Shown here piece after piece: positions 31,166 through 40,950 of a stretch of 58,258 nt of DNA. This stretch comes from a virus. Both the position numbers and the translations under genes were made by a program. The DNA is taken from positions 1 to 58,258 of the IMG/VR virus record IMGVR_UViG_3300046413_000884, one strand, 5' to 3'. Position 1 is the stretch's first letter. Each line of letters begins with the position of its first letter. The notes under the pieces are model-generated. The model saw nothing but the letters and a program-made list of their open reading frames with translations. It was not told where the DNA came from and ran no database searches.

Positions 31166-32681
31166 CTAATGTATTTGTCCACATTGGTTTGTTGGTATAT
31201 ACAACAGATACCGTGTTTGGTGAAACTGAAATACTCGCACCATTTACAACCAGATCATTTGATGTATCGAAAGTTCCCTGAACACCGATAAGAACAAGAG
31301 TAGTTCCGCTAGTAATCGTTGCCTTACAGACACCAAATGCTGTGCTATTATTCTGCTGAGTTACCAGGGCATCCTGAGCAATTGTCTGTCCAGAAGGTAG
31401 AGCGATTGAGATTTCAGTTATAGCAGTCAGAACCTGTGTAGAAGTTCTTGTATTTACAGCATCTGTTGGATTGTTACTGGATGTCTGTAAACCATTAGCA
31501 TCGAAGAATACAACACCATGTGTTTGGTAATCTCCAGTCTGATAATAGATACCCTTAATATCTAAATTACCTCTGGTTCCTGCGATCGTGCTACCAGTAA
31601 TAGTTGCATCAGGAACATATGTAAATGCTCTTGCAGGAGCAGAACTTCCTTCACCAGCACTATCGTTGTAACCAAAGAAACCAACCTTATTGTTAGAAGT
31701 TCCGCTACTTATATTGTATTGGAATGAAATACCACGGTCAGTGTTAGTATCGAATCCATGAGTTACAGTTACTTGTGACGTAGTGGTAACACCAACTGCT
31801 GTACCTGCAAATGTTACAACCTTAGTTGCAGTATTATATGCTGTAACTGTACCAATACCAGAAGCATCAATACCTGATACTGCCAGTTGGTCTCCAGTAT
31901 TAATACCAGCAACTGAATCAAGAAGAACTGTGGATACACCAGAAGCAACAGTTCCCATGACTGTCTTGATACTGGTTACGTCACCAATGCCGAAGATAGC
32001 GTCATTAACTGTAACATCGTTTGAGTTAACAGTGGTTGTTGTACCATCAACCTGTAGGTCACCTTTGATGATAACCGTACCTTCATTACTCAGACCATCG
32101 GGATATGGGTCGATGAATAGTTGATTACCAGCACCTGATTTGGTGGAGATGACGTTGGATGAAATTCCAACACTACCAAATGTTTGAGGAGAGTTCCACT
32201 GCCATCCATGACCAGTAACTACAAGAGTGTTTGTGCCATCTTCATCATATTCAAGACTAACATCTTTACTTGTACCAAAAGTAAGTTTAGTGTCGTCAGG
32301 AATGACAATTTGACCAGATCCATTAGGATCAATGGTGATGTCTCCGTCAGTGTTTGTAGATGAAAATGTATTCCCATCTAAAGTTAAATTGTCTACGTTC
32401 CATTGATCAACCTTTCGGTTCTGATCCAAAAGTGCAACAAAACCATTTGCTGCTGTCGTCGGGTTTGCTTGACCAGCAACCAGACCAGGCGCGATGCTCA
32501 ATAAGTCGGTGTAGTATCTACCACCAACTACCTGAGAGTTTTGTGAATTATCACCAGCGAAAAGTCTTCCGCCTTTATTACCGTGAGTTCCTACTCCAAC
32601 GGTAAGACCTAATTCACCGAAATTAAGACTACCTGGAGCGCCAGTGCCCGTAGATCTTTTTACTCGTATGATACTTGCCAT
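31149..32681 (-). CDS. fibre-like virion protein
   Basis: The protein is 510 residues. The N-terminus (MASIIRVKRSTGTGAPGSLN, FGELGLTVGVG, FAGDNSQNSQ) is the attachment-type domain of many phage fibres, similar to Mtd N-terminal domains. It is followed by Gly/Asp/Thr-rich beta stretches (DGDITIDPNGSGQIVIPDDT) usual in cyanophage virion proteins, and the C-terminal part looks like a beta-sandwich. It probably forms a fibre or surface structure on the baseplate; receptor contact is possible but not shown. Confidence 0.75.
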   Translation of the reverse strand: MASIIRVKRSTGTGAPGSLNFGELGLTVGVGTHGNKGGRLFAGDNSQNSQVVGGRYYTDLLSIAPGLVAGQANPTTAANGFVALLDQNRKVDQWNVDNLTLDGNTFSSTNTDGDITIDPNGSGQIVIPDDTKLTFGTSKDVSLEYDEDGTNTLVVTGHGWQWNSPQTFGSVGISSNVISTKSGAGNQLFIDPYPDGLSNEGTVIIKGDLQVDGTTTTVNSNDVTVNDAIFGIGDVTSIKTVMGTVASGVSTVLLDSVAGINTGDQLAVSGIDASGIGTVTAYNTATKVVTFAGTAVGVTTTSQVTVTHGFDTNTDRGISFQYNISSGTSNNKVGFFGYNDSAGEGSSAPARAFTYVPDATITGSTIAGTRGNLDIKGIYYQTGDYQTHGVVFFDANGLQTSSNNPTDAVNTRTSTQVLTAITEISIALPSGQTIAQDALVTQQNNSTAFGVCKATITSGTTLVLIGVQGTFDTSNDLVVNGASISVSPNTVSVVYTNKPMWTNTLDGGTF

Positions 32682-32684
32682 GGC

Positions 32685-32909
32685 TTAGAAATTTCCTCCG
32701 TTGATATCCAAATTTTGGGTTGTTCCAGGCGTTAATTCTAAAGTTGCTTCAAATTTATTGGTTGACCCGTTATAGACCAGAACTGCACCGTCCTGAACCC
32801 CGGATATGTCAACATCAGATAATCCACCTAAAGTTCCGCCACCTCCAGCAAAGGAAGATAAAACCTTGATAGCATTTTGCGATCCAACCCTGACTTTAAT
32901 GTCTGCCAT
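32685..32909 (-). CDS. small virion protein
   Basis: The protein is 74 residues with a Gly-rich hinge (SSFAGGGGTLGGLSDVDISG) and DGAVLVYNGSTNKFEATLEL, a segment that recurs at domain boundaries of cyanophage fibre proteins. It lies three bases before the fibre-like gene and is probably part of the same structure. Confidence 0.75.
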   Translation of the reverse strand: MADIKVRVGSQNAIKVLSSFAGGGGTLGGLSDVDISGVQDGAVLVYNGSTNKFEATLELTPGTTQNLDINGGNF

Positions 32910-32914
32910 ATGTT

Positions 32915-33256
32915 TTAACTCGTGGTAACTCCGGCTGTGACGATAGCACTACCTTCTACTACTCTAGTTTTAAGTGCAGAAGCATCAGTTAATAGAACAT
33001 CATATACGTATCTACCAGGTTTTAATGCAGAAGTAATTGTAGATCCCAAAGAAATCTTCAGTTGTCCTTCTGTTGCATTTGGAAAGGATACAACAAATGA
33101 AGCAGCAGTCGTCAGTGACGCTGCTGATTTCTTCAATTTTGCTGCACCATTAAATCCTGTTAAATCCAGTGGAGCATTTGCATTGCTTTCAAGATTAAAC
33201 GATTGGTCGAAGTTTGCGCCAACGTCAATTATAATGTTGCTTACATATGCTGCCAT
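32915..33256 (-). CDS. small beta-sandwich virion protein (BppU-like N-terminal fold)
   Basis: The protein is 113 residues. The pattern IIIDVGANFDQSFNLESNAN, PLDLTGFNGAAKLKKS, LKPGRYVYDVLLTD and GSAIVTAGVT resembles N-terminal domains of receptor-binding or baseplate proteins that start with Asp-Gly-ANF-type strands. It follows a late-type box and precedes the other fibre-like genes. Confidence 0.75.
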   Translation of the reverse strand: MAAYVSNIIIDVGANFDQSFNLESNANAPLDLTGFNGAAKLKKSAASLTTAASFVVSFPNATEGQLKISLGSTITSALKPGRYVYDVLLTDASALKTRVVEGSAIVTAGVTTS

Positions 33257-33285
33257 TATTACAGTCAGTTAGATCTATCTACTGG

Positions 33286-33293
33286 TATTTATA
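33286..33293 (-). promoter_or_regulatory. late-type -10 box upstream of the fibre-gene cluster
   Basis: TATAAATA on the minus strand overlaps the end of the 76-residue gene and lies about 35 bases before the ATG at 33256. Confidence 0.6.
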
Positions 33294-33519
33294 AATCATT
33301 TTTCGCTATGGATAGTAGAAGGGACTTTATCTCCTCAATATCGGATTTCATGCCCTCCACATCGTCTTTTAATTTATTCATTTCCTGTTTTTCATGATAC
33401 TTCTTTTTAGAAAGTTTCATGAATTTGTCATATTCACCTTTGTTAGTATTAATGATTGCACCCGATTCCATATCCCTTATTAGGGATGTGTCTGACTCAA
33501 CTTTTAAATACTTGCTCAT
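33289..33519 (-). CDS. small coiled-coil protein after the DUF4815 gene
   Basis: The protein is 76 residues: MSKYLKVESDTSLIRDMESG, then a helical coil (MNKLKDDVEGMKSDIEEIKS). It overlaps the DUF4815 stop by four bases. A structural or assembly role is likely from position. Confidence 0.7.
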   Translation of the reverse strand: MSKYLKVESDTSLIRDMESGAIINTNKGEYDKFMKLSKKKYHEKQEMNKLKDDVEGMKSDIEEIKSLLLSIAKNDL

Positions 33520-36500
33520 TCTTCTGAATCAAATGTTCTTAATGCAATTGCTCTGAGATTTTTAATTCTTGGAGATTCGGACTGCTTAGGAGAAGTCATA
33601 ACAATTTTAATCTGGAATCCATTAAACTGTGGTGTGTTTTCTGCAGTATACTTATACTCGCTGAATCCATTCTCATTTATGTTTGGATTTACAAATTTAT
33701 CTGATAGACCATTATCGTTGAATGGGATATAAGATTGACCAACCTCATTTTCGTCATTCCTAAACAATCTATAGAATACTCTGATGTTTGAATCTCCTAT
33801 TCTATGTCCATCAAATTGAACAAACATGGAATTAGAAGTAAACTCAAGATTAATTCTCTTGGTCTCATAAATTGCAGAGTGTGGATCAAATCCAGGGATA
33901 TTAATTCTACTGTCAGTTGTATAATCAATATTTGGATTGTTAATGAGATTACTGACTGCAACAATATTAGTTGTATCGAGATCAATCATAGGAGATACAT
34001 TCTCGTCAGTAGTTGTCAACAACATTTCAAGTTCAAATGATTTTTCACCACCAAGGAGTTCAGATTCATTTAACTGAGATGCAACCATTCTTGGACTATC
34101 AAGACGATTTAACTTATTCAGAGTGACAGTCTCATATCCAATATTTGAGAATGATGCTTCAGATCCATCTATACTTGATCCTGAAGTTGTCTTAATTCTT
34201 GCAGAAACAGTTGTTCCTGAAGGACTGACAAGGTTTAAATTTGGTTTGATATATTCAAATGGAATGTTCTGAGTTAACTGAACATTACCTCCACCAACTG
34301 CTTTAGATGTAGTGAATGTCTTAGTATCATCAGTGAGACTTACATGATAACTATTAAACGTTCTCTCTCTTGGATCAATATCATGAACTTTATTAACCTT
34401 AAGTAGAGATACACCATTGACCTCATATTTGAACACGTTTGTGTTTTGTGTATGAGTTGATAAGAGACTACCTGTGACTGAATTGTTAAAGTTTCTACTT
34501 TCAATAGTAATAACATTACCAGAAATTGTTTCGTAAGCAATAATTTCTTTATCAATCAATAGATAACCAGTGTTTGCAGCACCAACTGCTGCTCCTTCAA
34601 AGGTAGTAAATGCACTTCCATCTGCAACATTAATAACTGAATCGCCATCATTGATTGTCGCAGTCAAAGTTGTTGGAGATACATCACTTTCAACATTGTA
34701 CACTCTCAATTTGTTTTGTGGTGAATGCATACCATGGTTGAAATGGTCAAACTTCATTGTCTTACCATCTCTAATCGGGTCATTATTGACGTATGCGATA
34801 GCAGACATTGCCGTAGAACTACCAGCGTCATTAAAGAGGTTGTAGGCACTTCCAGAGACAAAATTGTTCTTGACATTATCAACAACTAACAAGTTAGTTC
34901 TAGTTGAAACTCCAACAGTTGCTCTTACACCACTTCCGGTATCACCAAGTTGATTCATCAGTAGAAGATCTCCAACCTGATATCCAGCACCACCATTGGT
35001 GACCTGAATTTGAGTAACTGCTCCACCAGAAACAGTAACACTTGCTGTGCAAGAATTTCCAAAACCAGTGAGTGATGTGAATCCAATACCAGTGTATGTT
35101 CCATTGGTCAGACCAACACCAGCAGTTGGTTGTACCAGTGCTGCGATACTCTCATTGCTTGGAGAAGTTTTAACTGATAATGGACCGCCGAATGCAAAGA
35201 TCTTACCGTTATTGGTTCCTTGTTGAATTTCATTACCAGCTCCAAATGCAGTATCTGTATCTGGAATACCAATGAACTGTCTCTTAGAGAATGCAGTAAC
35301 TGGATTATTCTTTCTAATACCAACTCTAGGGAGTTCACTATTATAGAATGATACTGAAACTGGAGTATTGGTTACAAACTTTGCCTTATTAAGTTTGAAC
35401 TTAAGGTCTTCCAACTGACTTGGAGTCCAGGTTGACTGGTTCTGTGACTTGAACAGCGATCCAAGGTATGGTTGCTTATTATAAACTGCCTTGAGTAATA
35501 GGTCTTCTTCACCCATTCTAGTGATGAATGCCAGATACTTCTCTGTAGGTGAAACGAGCACCAGAGCATATTCATATCCAGTTTGTAGATAAACAGGGGT
35601 ATCAAACTTAAATTCTGTTGCTGCACTACCATCATCAGATATATTAACATCGTTTGATTGAATGTTAACTTGACCGAATGGTACAACCACTGTTGTTGGA
35701 GTGCCATCTCTCATGGTTCTGATCTGAACCGTAACTGGAATTGAAGGATCCTTAGTCTTGAAGTATACCTCACCACCGGTTACATATACACCATCTGAAT
35801 TTGTTCCATTAGCATTTTCTGCAGTAATTAAGAAGGATTGTGCTAATGGGTCAAAGTATTCACCAACAACTGTAGATGAACTTGATGAACTAGAATTTTC
35901 CGTTCTAGTTGTAGATCTTTCTGATTGTGTAAGTCTGAATGCATCCAGAGTCTCAACAAATCTTCTATCAACTTCTGGTGTCTTAATAGCAAGGACTTGC
36001 TCTTCGTAACTAGTAGCATATCCAGAAGACAGATAATCAGTTTCAGCAGAACTACCGCCTGGGTCTAATACAGGTGAATTAATAGCAGATGAAGTCAATC
36101 TAATTGTACTCGATCCAGTAGTAAACTTAGGATTAGCAGCAATAACTGGATCTGGAATGTGAAGTGAGAATTGTATCTCACCTTTACTATCAGTCATCAA
36201 CTGTATCTCACCTACCTGCGCCTCTGCAGTCCCATCATTATTAACGAGGACCATCCCCTTTTTAACGTATCCAAGGTGTCCTGGTTTTGTTTGGTTTGAA
36301 AGATCTGCAAGGTCAATATTAATAAATTCGGAAGTTCCAGAATAAGAAGAACTAAGTCCATCAACTACAGTTGTTGGAGCATTAAATGGACCAATCTCAT
36401 GATTATGTTGTGCTGCACGGAATTGAATATTTGGTACTCCTACCTGCGTTAAAACAATGCTATCAATAATATCACCAGTTTTAAATGAACCTTTGGTCAT

Positions 36501-39500
36501 GGTAACTGGCAATTGCTTGGGAAATGCAAATTCATTCATGTCAACACTTTCCATGAAGACATAATATTTTGTATTTGGTTTCAATTTCTTACCAGTTACA
36601 TGAATATTTCTGGAACGGCAGTTATGGATAGTCTCAACACCAATAACTCTATCTCCAAGACTGATCTCTTCTAATCCAGAAGAAAGTTCAAGACCAAATA
36701 CACTTTCAGTGCCAGTTTCTACGTTAGTATCAAGCCAGTCATCACGGAAAGTGGTACTTGACCAACTGTTGGTGGTAGTGGTTGTAGTTTCGCGAATACC
36801 CAGTCCGCCGTTCGAGATAGCGCCTCCTCCTTCCGCTAGGGTAGATCTTGTGCGACTAACGCTAGTAGATGATCCACTTGAACTACCAGTTACTGTACTG
36901 CCTGTTAGTACGGTATCAATCATTCTATCATCACCATTCCAAGTGAAATCGGAAGAATTCCACCAACTTGCTGCCATTCCACCATTTTCACGATCTTCAG
37001 TAGCAAGTAGTTCTGCCATTCCATTGAATACAGAATCAACCTGAACAATATCAGGAGTAGCAAGAACAATTTCTTCAATCCAGTAGTCTGTAGCAGGAGA
37101 CAAATCAATTGATCCAGAATATAGTGCAATATGATATGGATTTAGGTTTTCAGTTCTAGTTGCAAGTGGTTGATCAATAAAATCAACTTCTTCAAAGTTA
37201 AGAGTTAGACCAGGACCATTTCTGGTGATATTTACATCAGAAAAATCATTTGCCCAAGCATAATCAGCGTTTGTTGGATTTGCTTGAGTTGTTACAGTTT
37301 CAAATTGCAGAGTAACATTTCTTTCAGTAGAACGTGGACGCAATTCACCCCTCTTTATATCAATATCAAATCTTGCTTCACCCCTTAAGTTAGCACCATT
37401 GTGATTTCTAAAGTTATCTACAAAAAAACCAGACTTAAACTTATCCAGTCCAGTGTTGGGATCTTTGATTGAAAGATTCTTAGTATCGGTTTCAAGTAAA
37501 GAAAGTGTAGTGTAATCCTCAAGATTCCTAACTCTATTCTCAATACTACCAATGTCTTTCATAGTGAATCTCTTATGAGGAATGAGATCCAATTTAGTGT
37601 CAAAAGTTGCATCATACATGTATGGAGCCATTTTAAGAATGCCAATTTCAAATCCTTCACTATTTCCAACTGGTAATTTTGGAAACTCTGAAGGTTCTCC
37701 TCTCTTAATTAAAAACTCTCCATCCCTAGTCAAATATAGTCTATCGATTCTTCCAAGATAGTGAGAATAATCAACAATAAGAGTTTTATCAGTTATCGCA
37801 CTTTCACAATTTGAATTTGAGAATGATCTTGATTCAAATGCAAATGGTGAGTCAGATGAACTAAGAGAATATGTATTGGCTTTTGGTCTTAGATCAATAA
37901 AATCTGATGCCCGTCCTAATGGTGTTACTGGAATTTCTTTTGAATATTCGAGAGTATTGTAACTATTAACAGATTCTACTGTTCCTGTACTCTCATCAGT
38001 GGTAAGGTTGTCAAAGACAACTCTCAATTGTCTAGTTGGTTCAGCAGCACCTGGTATTCTATTAATTCTTGCAATATCACGGAACTCTTGTCTCTGTCCA
38101 GCGTCTAAATTATAATCATTACTTACATTTCTGTCACCAATAATAAGAGTGCTAATATTTGCAGTAATACCAGAACTTTGCAGTGAAACTGTTTCTAATA
38201 TCTGGAATGACTTATCATTCTCATATACAAAGTTGATTTGATTACCACTTACAATATCAACAACACGAGCAACTGCTCCAGTATCTGCACCAACGATTTG
38301 TTCACCAACTACTACATTATTTGAGAATGTATCGCTTTGGGAAGAAGCAATAATTGATGGGAGAGTGGGGGCATTAGTATCATTGGACTCAAATACAGCA
38401 AGAACTCTAGTAACGTCTGGTACATTTAGTGAAATGCTTTCATCCTGAACTCTTGTTCCATATGGATAAGTAGACGACCAAGATAGTCCATCATTGAATG
38501 TTGTAGAACCAATACCAGATCCAGCATTTCTAGATCTTGCTACAACTAAATTAGTGCATCTTGTGCTGGTCTTTACCTTAGATGTTAACGTGCTTCTCTT
38601 ACAAGTAAGGGAAAGTTTTGCACCATTACCGGTTTGGCTAAGTCCCTTAATTAAAATTGTTTTAAGGTCACCAGAAATTGTTACCTGAGAATCAAGAATA
38701 ATTTCTTTATGTCCATTTGCATAAGTTAAAGTATAATTAAATTGATTATACGGTTCTAAGAACAGAGTATCATCGCCAAAGTCAGTTATAGCAAAACTAA
38801 GTTGTAGATTTGCGCCAATATTAACTGTTGTCTGCTTTCTTACGATGTAACTACTATCGAGAAGATTGATAGAAGAAATAGTTTTATCGGGAAGGGAAAT
38901 CGTTTTTCCTGGACGATTTCCTTTTTCTAAGATACCAGAAACGACATTTAAGTTTTGAATATTAGTAAGACTATTTGCAGCACCAACATTAGCAATCTTT
39001 ACTGTGCCACCAGTACATACACCCACTACTGTGCTTACACCAACCAAGTTGATTGAACCAGCAGAAACTGCACTTACTCTATTGAACGTAGGCAGAACTT
39101 GACCTGGTATGGTGAATTGAACAACGTCATTAACCCTTACAGGAACATTTCTGAAGTCTCCAACAGATGGTGATGTTACTGTGGTCAGACCAGTAGGATC
39201 ACCCGTATCAGCTCCACTAATCTTGAATGATGAACCAGGTTCGATAAGATTGGTGGTCTGTTGCATTGCAACGTTGCAAGCAAAAGTATATGAAGTGGTG
39301 CCAATCGACTTGACATCACGGATATCATTATCTTTGACTGCTGTAATATTTCTACCTACAACAAGTCCATTGATCTCAATTGGTTCGTTAATTTGGAACT
39401 GACCCGCTACATCTAATAGGTTAAGCGTTGTTGCATTTGCAACTGCATCCTTAAGATGACCAGTTGCTCCACTATATACGCCTCTAACTAATGCAGAATT

Positions 39501-40946
39501 TAGAGCAGTGACGCCAAGTCCTATTGTCAGAGTAGTAAATGTTTGAATATCATAAAGTTTTAAATCAAATCTTTCTGTGCCAATTCCCGCTATATTTTTC
39601 TTACTAAAATCATAAATTCTGGCATTACCAATAACTTCCGATGAAGGATCTAGTTGTCCATTATCACCAAGTCTACGATTTCTTAACTCTACAGTAGATG
39701 TAGTGTTAAATCCAATTATTGGTGAACCAAAAAGATTTTCTACTTGAATATTGTTTCCAATTTTAACTGGAACACTGACATTTTCTTTTTTCTTTGTAGT
39801 TCTTGGTTTTTCATTATCAAGTGAAGTTGATCCAATCTTTTCAATTTCATATCCTTTTACATATGCCTTACCTGAGGATATCTGAAGGGTGAAAAGATCG
39901 TCAGATGGAGTATTACCCCTCTGTGTTAATTGACCTGGTGCATATATGCCCTTATTACCAAGTCTGTCATTTAAAGTTTCTCTAATATCGACAGCAAATC
40001 TCTTAACATAATAATCACCAGACTCGTCGTTTGTTCTTCTTGCAAGTTCATCTTTGAAGATATTATAATCAGTCTTATTAACTAACTTTTGTAAAAGTCC
40101 ATTATCTAAACGTAACAATTCTACAAAGTTAGCATCATTATTATCTGTCAGTGATTTCTTAACGAGAGTTGCAGACATTTTAAGTCTATCTGCACCAGGA
40201 GCAGATTCATTTGAAAATCCCTTAGCGTTGTCAAACAAATCAGGGTTTGCAGAAGAAGCAGTTACAATATCTTCTGAAATCTGAAGACCAACTTTATAAC
40301 TAGGTGAATTTGTATATTGATCCAGGATTACAGTACCTGCAGGCACTTTTACAAAATATCCTCTAACAAAAAATACTCCCTCACTAATTGAGGAAGCAGA
40401 ACCAGTTGATGTTGCTTCAGATACAACAGTTCTTGCAAATGCATTATTTGCAGGAATAGTAGTAGAAGAATACTTAATATCTTCTAATGTAATTAAAGTT
40501 TCACCATTCGCAAATTTTGGTGTTATACCATCAATTCCAGAAGAAGTGTATTTGACGTAGATAGTGTCTACAGAATCAATAGATTCCGCACTAGTGATAC
40601 AATTGACCACGGTTGCCTTAACGCCAGATGTTTCACCCTGTATCTCAATCTTATTATCTTTAAGATATGAAGTATATACAGAAACAGGAACATCTAAGAA
40701 AGTAGGATCAATCTTAACTGCAAAATAATTTGAATCATAGATTATTCCACCAGGAACAATCATTGCTCCTTCTTTGAAGAAGTGTTGTCCAAACTTTTCA
40801 ATCTGCCCCTGAAGGATAGATTGTAAAGTAGTTAGTTCTCTGGATTGAACTGGAAATCCAGGTTTGAACAGCACCTTATTATAATTATTAACTTCATCAA
40901 AATCGTCAAAATAAGGGGAAACATTTAAATTGGTGTTCTGGGTCAT
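33516..40946 (-). CDS. giant DUF4815 virion protein (baseplate/fibre region)
   Basis: The protein is 2476 residues. The N-terminus (SPYFDDFDEVNNYNKVLFKP, then GFPVQSRELTTLQSILQGQI and EGAMIVPGG) is the DUF4815 domain found at the start of large cyanophage and other phage tail proteins. Later parts are beta-rich, with a Ser/Thr-rich low-complexity hinge around residues 1360-1410 (SSGSSTSVSRTRSTL, TTTTTTNSW) and one GxGY repeat (NGGAGYQVGDLL). The position after gp8 corresponds to gp9/gp10 of T4, so it is likely part of the baseplate rim or tail fibre complex. The exact role is unknown. Confidence 0.8.
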   Translation of the reverse strand: MTQNTNLNVSPYFDDFDEVNNYNKVLFKPGFPVQSRELTTLQSILQGQIEKFGQHFFKEGAMIVPGGIIYDSNYFAVKIDPTFLDVPVSVYTSYLKDNKIEIQGETSGVKATVVNCITSAESIDSVDTIYVKYTSSGIDGITPKFANGETLITLEDIKYSSTTIPANNAFARTVVSEATSTGSASSISEGVFFVRGYFVKVPAGTVILDQYTNSPSYKVGLQISEDIVTASSANPDLFDNAKGFSNESAPGADRLKMSATLVKKSLTDNNDANFVELLRLDNGLLQKLVNKTDYNIFKDELARRTNDESGDYYVKRFAVDIRETLNDRLGNKGIYAPGQLTQRGNTPSDDLFTLQISSGKAYVKGYEIEKIGSTSLDNEKPRTTKKKENVSVPVKIGNNIQVENLFGSPIIGFNTTSTVELRNRRLGDNGQLDPSSEVIGNARIYDFSKKNIAGIGTERFDLKLYDIQTFTTLTIGLGVTALNSALVRGVYSGATGHLKDAVANATTLNLLDVAGQFQINEPIEINGLVVGRNITAVKDNDIRDVKSIGTTSYTFACNVAMQQTTNLIEPGSSFKISGADTGDPTGLTTVTSPSVGDFRNVPVRVNDVVQFTIPGQVLPTFNRVSAVSAGSINLVGVSTVVGVCTGGTVKIANVGAANSLTNIQNLNVVSGILEKGNRPGKTISLPDKTISSINLLDSSYIVRKQTTVNIGANLQLSFAITDFGDDTLFLEPYNQFNYTLTYANGHKEIILDSQVTISGDLKTILIKGLSQTGNGAKLSLTCKRSTLTSKVKTSTRCTNLVVARSRNAGSGIGSTTFNDGLSWSSTYPYGTRVQDESISLNVPDVTRVLAVFESNDTNAPTLPSIIASSQSDTFSNNVVVGEQIVGADTGAVARVVDIVSGNQINFVYENDKSFQILETVSLQSSGITANISTLIIGDRNVSNDYNLDAGQRQEFRDIARINRIPGAAEPTRQLRVVFDNLTTDESTGTVESVNSYNTLEYSKEIPVTPLGRASDFIDLRPKANTYSLSSSDSPFAFESRSFSNSNCESAITDKTLIVDYSHYLGRIDRLYLTRDGEFLIKRGEPSEFPKLPVGNSEGFEIGILKMAPYMYDATFDTKLDLIPHKRFTMKDIGSIENRVRNLEDYTTLSLLETDTKNLSIKDPNTGLDKFKSGFFVDNFRNHNGANLRGEARFDIDIKRGELRPRSTERNVTLQFETVTTQANPTNADYAWANDFSDVNITRNGPGLTLNFEEVDFIDQPLATRTENLNPYHIALYSGSIDLSPATDYWIEEIVLATPDIVQVDSVFNGMAELLATEDRENGGMAASWWNSSDFTWNGDDRMIDTVLTGSTVTGSSSGSSTSVSRTRSTLAEGGGAISNGGLGIRETTTTTTNSWSSTTFRDDWLDTNVETGTESVFGLELSSGLEEISLGDRVIGVETIHNCRSRNIHVTGKKLKPNTKYYVFMESVDMNEFAFPKQLPVTMTKGSFKTGDIIDSIVLTQVGVPNIQFRAAQHNHEIGPFNAPTTVVDGLSSSYSGTSEFINIDLADLSNQTKPGHLGYVKKGMVLVNNDGTAEAQVGEIQLMTDSKGEIQFSLHIPDPVIAANPKFTTGSSTIRLTSSAINSPVLDPGGSSAETDYLSSGYATSYEEQVLAIKTPEVDRRFVETLDAFRLTQSERSTTRTENSSSSSSSTVVGEYFDPLAQSFLITAENANGTNSDGVYVTGGEVYFKTKDPSIPVTVQIRTMRDGTPTTVVVPFGQVNIQSNDVNISDDGSAATEFKFDTPVYLQTGYEYALVLVSPTEKYLAFITRMGEEDLLLKAVYNKQPYLGSLFKSQNQSTWTPSQLEDLKFKLNKAKFVTNTPVSVSFYNSELPRVGIRKNNPVTAFSKRQFIGIPDTDTAFGAGNEIQQGTNNGKIFAFGGPLSVKTSPSNESIAALVQPTAGVGLTNGTYTGIGFTSLTGFGNSCTASVTVSGGAVTQIQVTNGGAGYQVGDLLLMNQLGDTGSGVRATVGVSTRTNLLVVDNVKNNFVSGSAYNLFNDAGSSTAMSAIAYVNNDPIRDGKTMKFDHFNHGMHSPQNKLRVYNVESDVSPTTLTATINDGDSVINVADGSAFTTFEGAAVGAANTGYLLIDKEIIAYETISGNVITIESRNFNNSVTGSLLSTHTQNTNVFKYEVNGVSLLKVNKVHDIDPRERTFNSYHVSLTDDTKTFTTSKAVGGGNVQLTQNIPFEYIKPNLNLVSPSGTTVSARIKTTSGSSIDGSEASFSNIGYETVTLNKLNRLDSPRMVASQLNESELLGGEKSFELEMLLTTTDENVSPMIDLDTTNIVAVSNLINNPNIDYTTDSRINIPGFDPHSAIYETKRINLEFTSNSMFVQFDGHRIGDSNIRVFYRLFRNDENEVGQSYIPFNDNGLSDKFVNPNINENGFSEYKYTAENTPQFNGFQIKIVMTSPKQSESPRIKNLRAIALRTFDSEE

Positions 40947-40950
40947 GTTC

